From: CAYSNP01 sp050945855
GTDB lineage: Bacteria; Bacillota; Clostridia; Christensenellales; DTU072
Reading direction: 5' to 3'
Assembly (NCBI GenBank): GCA_050945855.1
Contig: JBMNTS010000005.1
Location: forward strand, 1 to 64,000
DNA length: 64,000 bases
Shown: positions 52,867-60,483 of the stretch, in pieces
Numbering within the stretch: the stretch's first letter is position 1
Layout: every line of letters starts with the position of its first letter
Notes under the pieces: model-generated
Database searches by the model: none
What the model was told of the DNA's origin: nothing
Seen by the model: the letters and a program-made list of their open reading frames with translations, nothing else
Translations under genes and position numbers: made by a program

Positions 52867-53763
52867 ATGTTGCGGTTTAGAGAAATTTGTTTAGCCGACA
52901 AAGAAAAAATCTATGAATTTTACGCCCTAAGCGGCTCCTTGGGCACCAATTACAGCATAACCACGCTATGCGGCTGGCAAGGGTGTAACCAAATGCAGAT
53001 TTGCGTAAGCGCCGATTTCCTTGTCCTTAAAATCAACAAGCCCGGAGACGTCCGCTTTTTGTCTCCGCTGGCTAAGGATATGACCGCTTATTGTGCCGCC
53101 GTTGACGGGATTGTCGAATATATGGGCAAGGACAGTGTGAAAATCATGGTGGTGTCCACAGAGCAGGCGGAGTTGCTTATCCAAAAGGGCTTCGAGTGCG
53201 AGAACGTCAGAGCGTACGCGGAATACCTTTACAAAAGCGAGGAACTAATCAGCCTTAAAGGCAAAAAATATAACAGCAAACGGAATTTTATCAACAATTT
53301 TCCCGCGCCTTTCTCCTTCAGGGAATACCGCAAGGAGGATTACGAGGGAGTAATGGAATTGTTTTTGGAGTGGCAGGAGCAAAAGAGCGCGCATAACGGC
53401 GTGGACGAGTTGGACAAGCAGATTATGAGCAGCGAATGGGAAAGGCAGGTGGCGCAGGCGGTGCTTGCGGATACCCAAAAATACAACGTTTTCGCGGATA
53501 TTCTGGAAGTGGAAGGAAAAATCGCGGGCTTCTGCCTGGGCGAAAGACTGCCCACCAACGTGGGCGCCATTTATTTTCAAAAGGCGGATATTTCATACCG
53601 GGGCATTTATCCGCTGCTTGACAATTTGTTTATCAAAAAGCATTTTTCCGACCTGCCTTTTGTTAACAAGCAAGAGGACATGGGTCTGGAAGGTTTGAGA
53701 AAATCCAAAATGAGTTATCATCCTTATATGTTGGTGGAGAGATGGAAAGCGGTGAAAAATTAG
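52867..53763 (+). CDS. DUF2156-family protein (aminoacyl-phosphatidylglycerol-synthase-like)
   Basis: A 298-residue protein whose opening (FYALSGSLGTNYSITTLCGW) and two GNAT-like halves match DUF2156 proteins. These are related to the catalytic domain of MprF lysyl-phosphatidylglycerol synthase but lack its membrane part. No membrane segment is seen. It sits between a phosphoribosyltransferase and a GNAT acetyltransferase, overlapping the latter by 22 bases. Acceptor unknown. Confidence 0.75.
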   Translation: MLRFREICLADKEKIYEFYALSGSLGTNYSITTLCGWQGCNQMQICVSADFLVLKINKPGDVRFLSPLAKDMTAYCAAVDGIVEYMGKDSVKIMVVSTEQAELLIQKGFECENVRAYAEYLYKSEELISLKGKKYNSKRNFINNFPAPFSFREYRKEDYEGVMELFLEWQEQKSAHNGVDELDKQIMSSEWERQVAQAVLADTQKYNVFADILEVEGKIAGFCLGERLPTNVGAIYFQKADISYRGIYPLLDNLFIKKHFSDLPFVNKQEDMGLEGLRKSKMSYHPYMLVERWKAVKN

Positions 53764-54659
53764 AAGTGCTTAAAGCCTTATACAAAGAATGTTTTGACGA
53801 CAGCGAGCAGATACGCGATTATTTGTTTTCCACAAAATTGGGTATCCAAAACGCCATAACTTGTACGCTAAAAGGGCGGCTTACGGGCGCGCTGTATCTG
53901 GTTGACAAACCCCTCGTATATCTGGGGCGCAAGATAAAATATCCCTATATCGTGGCATTGGGCGTAAGCAAGACGCAAAGGGGACACGGTATCGCTTCCG
54001 CCTTGGTCAAAAGGGCGGCGGCAAAGGTTTACAAATCGGGGCTGCCTTTTATCGGGCTGTATCCCGCCGTAAGGGGTTTTTACGAAAAGCTGCAGTTTGC
54101 CACGGTCACCGAGGAGAGCGCGCTTTGCACGGAGGGACTGGATTTCAGAAGGACTGCGGACATACCCCTTTTGCTTTCGCTGTATAACGAGGCGGTAAGC
54201 AATTTGGATTTCTGTTTGGAGCGTACGGAGCAAAGTTTTGCCGCCCGCCTTGAGGAGATTGCCGCGGACAGCGGAAAGGCGCGCCTTATTTACAATCAGG
54301 ATAAGCCGGTAGGTTACGCGCTGGGCGGCGGAGAGGAATACGTGATTGAGGGCAATCTCAATTACGACCGCAGAGGTACGGCTGTGGCGGGGCAGATGGC
54401 AAGGATAGCCAATCTGGAGGCGGCTTTTGCCCTGACCGATATTTCCATACCCTTTGCCTTTAAGGTAAACGACGGGATAATCGAGCAAAACAATAAAATA
54501 ATCGAGGTGGAAAACGGGAAGGTGTCCTATTGCGCTTACGCGGCAAAAGAAATAGGGATAGATAAACTGACTTCGCTGTTTTTCGGCACCGAAAAGGAAA
54601 TGTCCGTATTCTCACCCTATTTTAAGAAAGTCAAAGGGCAGCTGGCGGAAAAATATTAA
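53742..54659 (+). CDS. GNAT-family N-acetyltransferase
   Basis: A 305-residue protein. The acetyl-CoA loop is GVSKTQRGHGIASALVKRA (residues about 74-92), followed by FYEKLQF of the GNAT fold. The C-terminal half resembles the second domain of Eis-type acetyltransferases with an SCP2-like layout, which is suggestive only. It starts inside the end of the DUF2156 gene. Target unknown. Confidence 0.82.
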   Translation: MESGEKLEVLKALYKECFDDSEQIRDYLFSTKLGIQNAITCTLKGRLTGALYLVDKPLVYLGRKIKYPYIVALGVSKTQRGHGIASALVKRAAAKVYKSGLPFIGLYPAVRGFYEKLQFATVTEESALCTEGLDFRRTADIPLLLSLYNEAVSNLDFCLERTEQSFAARLEEIAADSGKARLIYNQDKPVGYALGGGEEYVIEGNLNYDRRGTAVAGQMARIANLEAAFALTDISIPFAFKVNDGIIEQNNKIIEVENGKVSYCAYAAKEIGIDKLTSLFFGTEKEMSVFSPYFKKVKGQLAEKY

Positions 54660-55780
54660 TGGAAAAATTACTGAAGATAATCGCAAAATTCGCTGTAACC
54701 GGGCAGCCTGCGAGTATTGCGCCTTACGGCAACGGGCATATCAATACTACATATAAGGCAACCTGTAAAAAGGACGGCAAAGAATACTGTTATATTCTGC
54801 AAAGGATTAACAACAAGGTTTTCCCCGACGTGCAGGGTCTGATGCGCAATATCGCGGGGATTTGCGCCCACGTAAAAGAAAAAATCGCAAAGGGCGGATA
54901 CCCGGGAGAGCGCGCGCTTACCATTGTCCCCACCAACAGGGGCGAAGATTTTCTTTATGACGAAAGCGGCTACTTCCGCGTTTATGATTTTATTTCGGAG
55001 GGCATAAGCATTGAGAGCGCTCAAAGTTTAACGGATTTGGAAGTGGGCGGCAAGGGTATAGGGCGTTTTCAAAGACTGCTTGCGGATTATGACGCCGCCT
55101 CTCTTTCCGAGACCATTCCCTATTTCCATTTTACGCCCAAAAGGTACGCGGATTTGCAGCGGGCGGCAGAAGAGGACGCGGCGGGGAGAGCAAAATATTG
55201 CGCCGAGGAGTTGGATTTTTACTTGTCCCGCTCTCACTTTGCCCGTCTTTTCACGGACGCTTTGGCAGCGGGGCGGATACCTTTAAGAGTCTGCCACAAC
55301 GACGGCAAGCTTAACAACGTGCTGATAGACACCGCGGGCAACAGGTATGTCGCGGTAATAGATTTGGATACCGTTATGCCGGGCGCGGGCGCCTATGACT
55401 TGGGCGACAGCGTGCGCTTCGGCGCCAGCACGGGCGCGGAGGATGAGGCGGATTTGTCCAAGGTGCGCTTTTCCCTGTCCGCGTTCAGGGCTATTTTGCG
55501 CGGATATCTCAGCGAAGCCGCGTACATGCTTACCCCGGAAGAAAGGGAGTTGCTGCCCTACGCCGGGCTGATTATGACTTACGAGTGCGGTATGCGTTTT
55601 CTTGCCGATTACCTTAACGGGGACACCTACTTTGCGGTGCGCAAAGAGGGGCATAATTTGCTCAGGGCAAGAACGCAAATGAAACTTGTTGCGGATATGG
55701 AAGAGCTGATGCCCGAAATTAAAAACGCCGTAAACGAGGAAATAAAAAACTATAACAAATTACACAGCGAAAAGCATTGA
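54659..55780 (+). CDS. NahK-like sugar 1-kinase (aminoglycoside phosphotransferase fold)
   Basis: A 373-residue kinase. The catalytic loop is CHNDGKLNNVLID and the metal-binding loop VIDLDTVMPGAGAYDLGDSVRFGA. This matches N-acetylhexosamine 1-kinase (NahK) more closely than antibiotic kinases, so phosphorylation of GlcNAc/GalNAc is likely, though unproved. It overlaps the GNAT gene by one base (TAATG). Its 3' end overlaps the convergent ispDF gene by 31 bases, and a candidate terminator lies inside that gene. Confidence 0.82.
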   Translation: MEKLLKIIAKFAVTGQPASIAPYGNGHINTTYKATCKKDGKEYCYILQRINNKVFPDVQGLMRNIAGICAHVKEKIAKGGYPGERALTIVPTNRGEDFLYDESGYFRVYDFISEGISIESAQSLTDLEVGGKGIGRFQRLLADYDAASLSETIPYFHFTPKRYADLQRAAEEDAAGRAKYCAEELDFYLSRSHFARLFTDALAAGRIPLRVCHNDGKLNNVLIDTAGNRYVAVIDLDTVMPGAGAYDLGDSVRFGASTGAEDEADLSKVRFSLSAFRAILRGYLSEAAYMLTPEERELLPYAGLIMTYECGMRFLADYLNGDTYFAVRKEGHNLLRARTQMKLVADMEELMPEIKNAVNEEIKNYNKLHSEKH

Positions 55781-56850
55781 ACGGTATGGGCAGGATGCGT
55801 GCCCTCCGATGTCTTAAAATGGAGCGCGAGCCGCTCTTTTTTTATGCCCAAAACTTGAGCAAGGCGCGCTTTCATCTGCTCAGCGTAAGGGGCAAGGCGG
55901 GGTTTGTCCGCGATAATCAGCACGACAAGATTGTTTATTTTATAATTCAAGCCGCTGATTTTTTTGTTGATTTTGCCAAGCAGCTCCATGCTGTCCGCGC
56001 CCTGATACGCCGCGTCGCTGTCCGGGAAAAAGTGTCCGATATCGGGCAGCCCCGCTGCGGAAAGCAGGGAATCAATAACGGCGTGCGCCGCCACGTCTCC
56101 GTCAGAATGGGCTTCCAGACCGTGAGTATAAGGCACCCTAACGCCGCAAATCACTAACGGCAGACCTTGCTTGAGTTTATGCAGATCCCACCCTAAGCCT
56201 ATCCTTGTGTTGGATTGAAGCAAGTCGGAAAGGGTGGTAACCTTGCTGTTGGCTTCCTCCCCATCCACCACACAGGGCGCGCTTACCGTCTCCAGATACA
56301 ATTCGCTTTCGTCGGTGTAGTCCTGTCTGCGTGCTTTTTCAAAAGCGCCTTTTATTGCCCGGGTAAGGTAGCCTTGCGGCGTTTGCACCCTCCACAGCTT
56401 TGCCCTGTTCGGCGCGCCGGTGATTTTCCCTTCCCGGATTTCTCTTATCGAGTCAACCGGGGGAAGCGCGGGCACGGCGCTGCCCTCCGCCAAAGTCTTT
56501 TCGTATACTCTTTGGATCAACTCCGCACTGACAAAAGGGCGCGCGCCGTCGTGAATGAGCACGAGAGGAGAAGTTGCCCTCTCCAGCGCCGCCTTTACCG
56601 AGAGGTGCCTGGTTGCCCCGCCCTCAACGATTTCTATGGGTTTAAGCGGAAAATCCGCAAAAATATTCTTTATGCGCTCTATATTGTCCGCGCTTGCCGC
56701 GATAATGATTTTTTCCACAAAATCCAAAACGGCGAACGCGCCCGCCGCTCTTTCCGCTACCGTGTCCTCCGTCAGCGAAAATAGCATCTTGTCCGCGCCC
56801 GCTCTGCTGCCCGAGCCCGCCGCAAGCACGATAACGTCGCAATTACTCAT
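55750..56850 (-). CDS. ispDF: Bifunctional IspD/IspF (methylerythritol phosphate pathway)
   Basis: A 366-residue fusion. Residues 1-205 are the IspD cytidylyltransferase (VIVLAAGSGSRAG...DKML). From about 210 they form IspF, with GLGWDLHKL and HSDGDVAAHAVID (zinc and cyclisation residues) and a late HTVQCF. It catalyses two steps of isoprenoid precursor synthesis. The gene overlaps the S4 protein gene by eight bases at its start. Confidence 0.96.
   Translation of the reverse strand: MSNCDVIVLAAGSGSRAGADKMLFSLTEDTVAERAAGAFAVLDFVEKIIIAASADNIERIKNIFADFPLKPIEIVEGGATRHLSVKAALERATSPLVLIHDGARPFVSAELIQRVYEKTLAEGSAVPALPPVDSIREIREGKITGAPNRAKLWRVQTPQGYLTRAIKGAFEKARRQDYTDESELYLETVSAPCVVDGEEANSKVTTLSDLLQSNTRIGLGWDLHKLKQGLPLVICGVRVPYTHGLEAHSDGDVAAHAVIDSLLSAAGLPDIGHFFPDSDAAYQGADSMELLGKINKKISGLNYKINNLVVLIIADKPRLAPYAEQMKARLAQVLGIKKERLALHFKTSEGTHPAHTVQCFSLCNLL
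55822..55842 (+). terminator. Candidate terminator of the NahK operon, inside ispDF
   Basis: A 5-bp stem GAGCG/CGCTC with a 5-base loop and a T7 run on the plus strand, about 40 bases past the end of the kinase gene and within the antisense of ispDF. Confidence 0.5.
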
Positions 56851-57100
56851 TATCCTCTCCGATAATTTCGTACAGGGCGTCCGCCCCCTCTTTGGATACG
56901 TTGCCTTCGGGCACCCTTAATATGCGCGCCTTAAGCTTTTTGTCCCCGAAGGATACAATGATTTCGTCTCCCGCCTTAACCTGCTTGCCGCTCTTTGCCT
57001 CTTTTCCGTTGAGCAGCACTCTGCCCACGCCGCAAGCGCTGTCTGCCACGCTTCTTCTTTTTATTATCCTGCTTACTTTAAGAAATTTATCCAGTCTCAT
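56843..57100 (-). CDS. rqcP: S4-domain RNA-binding protein, RqcP-like
   Basis: An 85-residue protein made of one S4 domain: MRLDKFLKVSRIIKRR at the start, then GRVLLNGKEAKSGKQVKAGD. Size and sequence match RqcP (YabO), which promotes C-terminal Ala-tailing in ribosome rescue; HslR is the same fold. It lies between fumB and ispDF in one operon. Confidence 0.82.
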   Translation of the reverse strand: MRLDKFLKVSRIIKRRSVADSACGVGRVLLNGKEAKSGKQVKAGDEIIVSFGDKKLKARILRVPEGNVSKEGADALYEIIGEDNE

Positions 57101-57109
57101 AATTACCCC

Positions 57110-57604
57110 TTATATTATTGACACAATTACGGGAAAATCCTCAACCTCAAGCCGCCAGACCGCTTCCGCGCCCAGCTCCGGATATAAAAATATCTCCGCT
57201 TTTTTCACCTTTCGCATATAAAAGGCGCCCGCTCCGCCCACCGCGTCAAAATGCGCTCCGCCTGCCTCCGCGATGGCTTTTGCGGCGTCCTGTCCCCTGT
57301 TGCCTTTGCCTATGGAATATTTTACTCCCGCCCCGGCAAAACCGGCGGCGTAAGTATCCATGCGGCAGCTTGTGGTAGGCCCTATGCTGCCTATTACCCC
57401 CTTGCCTTTGGGGCAAGGCCCTGCGTGGTATATCACTTCGCCCGCAAGCGGCATCTCCCCCGTGTCGCGGTAATGCTCAAGCAGTTTTTTGTGCGCGGCG
57501 TCCCGCGCGGTGTAGATTACTCCGCTGAGATATACTATATCGCCTTTGCGTAAGTCCGCCGTTTTTTGAGGGTCAAGCGGCGTGGAAAGATATACTGTTT
57601 TTAT
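57110..57604 (-). CDS. fumB: Fumarate hydratase beta subunit (class I, Fe-S), probable AUA start
   Basis: About 165 residues. The C-terminal half carries GPTTSCRMDTYA, the substrate-binding motif of the FumA/FumB-type beta subunit. No ATG, GTG or TTG exists upstream of Met51 (57454), yet the frame is open to 57617 and its sequence (KTVYLSTPLDPQ...RDAAHKKLLEHY) is typical of the family N-terminus. AAGGAG is eight bases before the codon ATA at 57604, where the family initiator belongs. It is read in the same frame as the alpha subunit, separated by one TAA. So either AUA start, stop read-through, or a sequence error. Confidence 0.8.
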   Translation of the reverse strand: MKTVYLSTPLDPQKTADLRKGDIVYLSGVIYTARDAAHKKLLEHYRDTGEMPLAGEVIYHAGPCPKGKGVIGSIGPTTSCRMDTYAAGFAGAGVKYSIGKGNRGQDAAKAIAEAGGAHFDAVGGAGAFYMRKVKKAEIFLYPELGAEAVWRLEVEDFPVIVSII

Positions 57605-57616
57605 TGTGGTTGCTCC

Positions 57617-58450
57617 TTAAAGGTTGATTATTTTATGGCGCGCGGCGTGGCACTGAACGGTGACCGCAACGGGCAGCCCGGCGATGTGGGTGGGATATTT
57701 TTCTATGCACACTTTTAGCGCGCTCACTCCGCCGTATCCCCCGGCTCCGATATTCAGCTTGTTGATTTCGTCGCAGATAGTTTTTTCCAGTCTGTCAAGT
57801 CCGGGGTCCTCATTGCGGCTGTTAAGGCTTCTGAACAACGCTTTTTTGCTTAGCAGCGCCGCCTTCTCCATAGTGCCGCCTATACCCACGCCCACTATTA
57901 CGGGAGGGCAGGGATTTGCGCCCGCTTCCTTAACGCACGCCGTCACGCTCTCTATTATGCCTTGCTCGCCGCGCGAGGGAGAGAGCATAAAAAGGCGGGA
58001 CATATTTTCCGAGCCGAAGCCCTTTGCCATTATTTTCAGGGTCAGCCCGTCCCCCTCTTTTATTTCGTAATGGATGACTGCGGGGGTGTTGTCAAGGGTG
58101 TTTTTGCGGGTCAAGGGGTCCAGCACGCCGGCGCGGAAATTGCCTTGCGCGTACGCCTCCCTTACCCCGAGGTTTACGGCGTCTTCAATACTTCCGCCGC
58201 AAAGGCGCGCGTCCTGCCCTATTTCGCAAAACACCAACGCCATGCCCGTGTCCTGACAAAAGGGCGCGCCCGATTCTCTTGCTATGCAAAAGTTTTGGCA
58301 CATTATGCCCAATTCAAAGGCGGCAAGGGGAGGGGCGGTCTTTGCCGCATCTTTCAAGGCGTCCTCAATCTCCTTGTCCGCGTTGACACAGATTTCCAAA
58401 AAACCCGATTTTACCGCGTTTTTTATTAAATTTACATCTATTGTTCTCAC
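57617..58450 (-). CDS. fumA: Fumarate hydratase alpha subunit (class I, Fe-S)
   Basis: A 277-residue subunit of the two-subunit, oxygen-sensitive fumarase that interconverts fumarate and malate; tartrate dehydratase is a close relative. The three [4Fe-4S] cysteines are in PFCQDTG, NPCPPVIVG and VQCHAARH. Start is GTG at 58450 with GGAG seven bases upstream. It leads the fumA-fumB-rqcP-ispDF operon. This enzyme form is typical of strict anaerobes. Confidence 0.92.
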   Translation of the reverse strand: MRTIDVNLIKNAVKSGFLEICVNADKEIEDALKDAAKTAPPLAAFELGIMCQNFCIARESGAPFCQDTGMALVFCEIGQDARLCGGSIEDAVNLGVREAYAQGNFRAGVLDPLTRKNTLDNTPAVIHYEIKEGDGLTLKIMAKGFGSENMSRLFMLSPSRGEQGIIESVTACVKEAGANPCPPVIVGVGIGGTMEKAALLSKKALFRSLNSRNEDPGLDRLEKTICDEINKLNIGAGGYGGVSALKVCIEKYPTHIAGLPVAVTVQCHAARHKIINL

Positions 58451-58467
58451 CTGCGTTCTCCGTTTTG

Positions 58468-58496
58468 ATTTTACAATAGGAAATATTATTTGTCAA
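58468..58496 (-). promoter_or_regulatory. Promoter of the fumA operon
   Basis: On the minus strand perfect TTGACA (58491-58496) and TAAAAT (58468-58473) are 17 bases apart. Its -35 box shares five bases with the -35 box of the divergent promoter. Confidence 0.7.
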
Positions 58497-58518
58497 TCGC
58501 AATCGGTTATGGTACAAT
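58490..58518 (+). promoter_or_regulatory. Promoter of the YycJ-like gene
   Basis: TTGTCA (58490-58495) and TACAAT (58513-58518) are 17 bases apart, with TGG before the -10 box. Confidence 0.65.
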
Positions 58519-58554
58519 GTAGAGGTATTTCATTGACAAAAGGACAAAATACTT

Positions 58555-59343
58555 ATGATGAAAATCTGCGCCCTCGCCAGCGGTTCCAAAGGCAACTGCG
58601 TGCTGGTGGAGGGCGAGAGTACCAAACTGCTTATAGACGTGGGCCTGACCGCAAGAAAACTGGAGTCCGGCCTTATGGAGTACAACGCCAGAGTATCCGA
58701 CATCGCGGGGTGTCTTATCACTCACGAACACATCGACCACGTGAAAGGCGCCAAGCGGATAAGCGAAAAATACAACCTGCCCCTGTACGCACATCCGAGC
58801 TGCGCCCGTCTGCTTCATAGCTATTGGGACGTGAGGGCGGAGTATCTGGCGCATTTCGATATGGCGGGTTTTGCCGTGGGCGAATTTTTTGTGGAGCCTT
58901 TCGGCCTCAGCCACGACAGCGTTTACGCCGTGGGGTACCGCATCAGCGACGGGAAAAGCGTGTTTGTTTACGCCACCGACTGCGGCTACTGCTCCGAGCG
59001 GTTTCTGGAGATGGCGCGGGAAGCGGATACCGTGCTGATAGAAAGCAACCACGACATAGAAATGCTTAAAACGGGGAGGTATCCGGCGTACCTCAAGCGC
59101 AGAATCATGAGCAATTACGGACACCTTTCCAATCTGGCGTGCGCCTGCGCCGTGGAAAAGCTGGCGGCTGCGGGGCGACCCAAAAACTTTATCCTTGCCC
59201 ATATCAGCGAGGAAAACAATATTTACGAGCTTGCCATGTCTTTTACAAAGCAGAGGCTGAGAGAGGCGGGGATAGAGGGGGTAAGCCTGTTTGTCGCCCG
59301 CCAGAATGAGGCTACCGGCTTTATAAGGTGCAGAAATGACTGA
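58555..59343 (+). CDS. MBL-fold metallohydrolase, YycJ/WalJ-like
   Basis: A 262-residue metallo-beta-lactamase-fold protein. The zinc motif THEHIDH occupies residues 56-62; the N-terminal ALASGSKGNCVLVE is the characteristic WalJ/YycJ opening, and later metal ligands are in YATDCGYC and SNYGHLSN. YycJ is linked to DNA metabolism and cell-wall regulation in Bacillota, but no walRK genes are next to it here. Either of two adjacent ATG codons could be the start. Confidence 0.88.
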   Translation: MMKICALASGSKGNCVLVEGESTKLLIDVGLTARKLESGLMEYNARVSDIAGCLITHEHIDHVKGAKRISEKYNLPLYAHPSCARLLHSYWDVRAEYLAHFDMAGFAVGEFFVEPFGLSHDSVYAVGYRISDGKSVFVYATDCGYCSERFLEMAREADTVLIESNHDIEMLKTGRYPAYLKRRIMSNYGHLSNLACACAVEKLAAAGRPKNFILAHISEENNIYELAMSFTKQRLREAGIEGVSLFVARQNEATGFIRCRND

Positions 59344-60343
59344 AATAAAAAAATACAAGGTGACGGACGGGATAATTATATACTTTGCTTCCCTGCTTGC
59401 CGCTTCCCTGCTGTCCCTTGTGATAAAATCCGAAAAAAACGAGCAATTTAATATTTACGCCGGTTACTTTATCATGCAGGCGTGCTTTTTCGCCGCCGTC
59501 CTTATTTTTTCTCGCTTGAAAAAGACAGACTTGTTTTACAATATCCCGATAAGGAGCAAAATATCCGGTTATGAAATAATTACCGCGGTAATCCTCTCCT
59601 TCTGCCTGTTTGCTTTTACGCTGCTGCCCGTGTTGGCATACGCCCGCCTGGGTCAGGCATCGGGGATGAAAGCGGTTGTCAGCCTGCCCGCCCTTGACAG
59701 TCCGGGCGCTGCAATCCTCTCCCTCGCGATATTGTGCGCTATGCCCGCCGTTTGCGAGGAGCTGCTTGTCAGAGGAGTGTTTTTGCAGGGTATGCAAAGC
59801 TACGGGGGCGTTAAGGCGCTGCTTTTTTCTTCCGCGGTATTCGCGCTGATGCACCTCAACCTTATGCAGCTGATACATCAGTTTACGGTCGGGCTGGCAT
59901 TGGGGTATATAGTGCTAAGAACGCAAAAGCCGGTTTTAGCCATGGTAATACACTTTGTCAACAACGTTATAGCCTTGTTTCTGCCCCTTGCCCTTCCCTT
60001 TGAACTGACCCTTTCGGGCGCATCGCTTGTCTATTTTATCCCCATGATGCTCGCGGGGGCGTTTTTGGGCTTGTGCGCGGTAAGGGTGCTGGTAAAATCG
60101 TCTTTTTTGCCGGAAGGCAAGGGGATAAAGGCGTACTTAATTCTTTGGAAGCAGTCCGCGCAAAGAGCGGCAAAGGGCTTGCGCTCATTGTTTAAGCCCC
60201 TGGGCGCGGAAAACTTAAAAGGCGATTTTGTAGCCTCTTTGCCCAAAGAAAGCTCCTCTCCTCTCGTAAAGGCGGAGAGGGCAATCGTGTGGGCTTTTTT
60301 GATTTTTTTGGCCTTAATGGGGGCGGTGAATACTTTCGCGTAA
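59336..60343 (+). CDS. CPBP-family intramembrane metalloprotease
   Basis: A 335-residue protein with about eight membrane helices. The catalytic motifs are CEELLVRG (EExxxR), FALMHLN (FxxxH) and IHFVNN (HxxxN), as in CPBP/Abi proteases. An extra cytosolic tail of about 60 residues precedes a final helix. It overlaps the YycJ-like gene by eight bases. Targets are unknown. Confidence 0.87.
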   Translation: MTEIKKYKVTDGIIIYFASLLAASLLSLVIKSEKNEQFNIYAGYFIMQACFFAAVLIFSRLKKTDLFYNIPIRSKISGYEIITAVILSFCLFAFTLLPVLAYARLGQASGMKAVVSLPALDSPGAAILSLAILCAMPAVCEELLVRGVFLQGMQSYGGVKALLFSSAVFALMHLNLMQLIHQFTVGLALGYIVLRTQKPVLAMVIHFVNNVIALFLPLALPFELTLSGASLVYFIPMMLAGAFLGLCAVRVLVKSSFLPEGKGIKAYLILWKQSAQRAAKGLRSLFKPLGAENLKGDFVASLPKESSSPLVKAERAIVWAFLIFLALMGAVNTFA

Positions 60344-60483
60344 GCAAAAAAGGCACCGCGGCTCTGCTTGGCAATAAAATAAAAGTAAAATAACCAAAAA
60401 TGGCTTTAATTGATATTAGATTTATGTTATTATATTTAAGCATAATCAAGTATTATGTGTAGTTATCCCTTGTGAGGTATTCA

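Noticed and set aside
54659..55780. Aminoglycoside resistance gene
   Set aside because: The catalytic and metal loops match NahK-type sugar kinases, and the context is metabolic.
57617..57619. fumA and fumB as one gene broken by a mutation to TAA
   Set aside because: Class I fumarase is encoded as two subunits in many anaerobes, and AAGGAG lies between them, so two genes are more likely than a broken fusion; read-through is kept only as an option.
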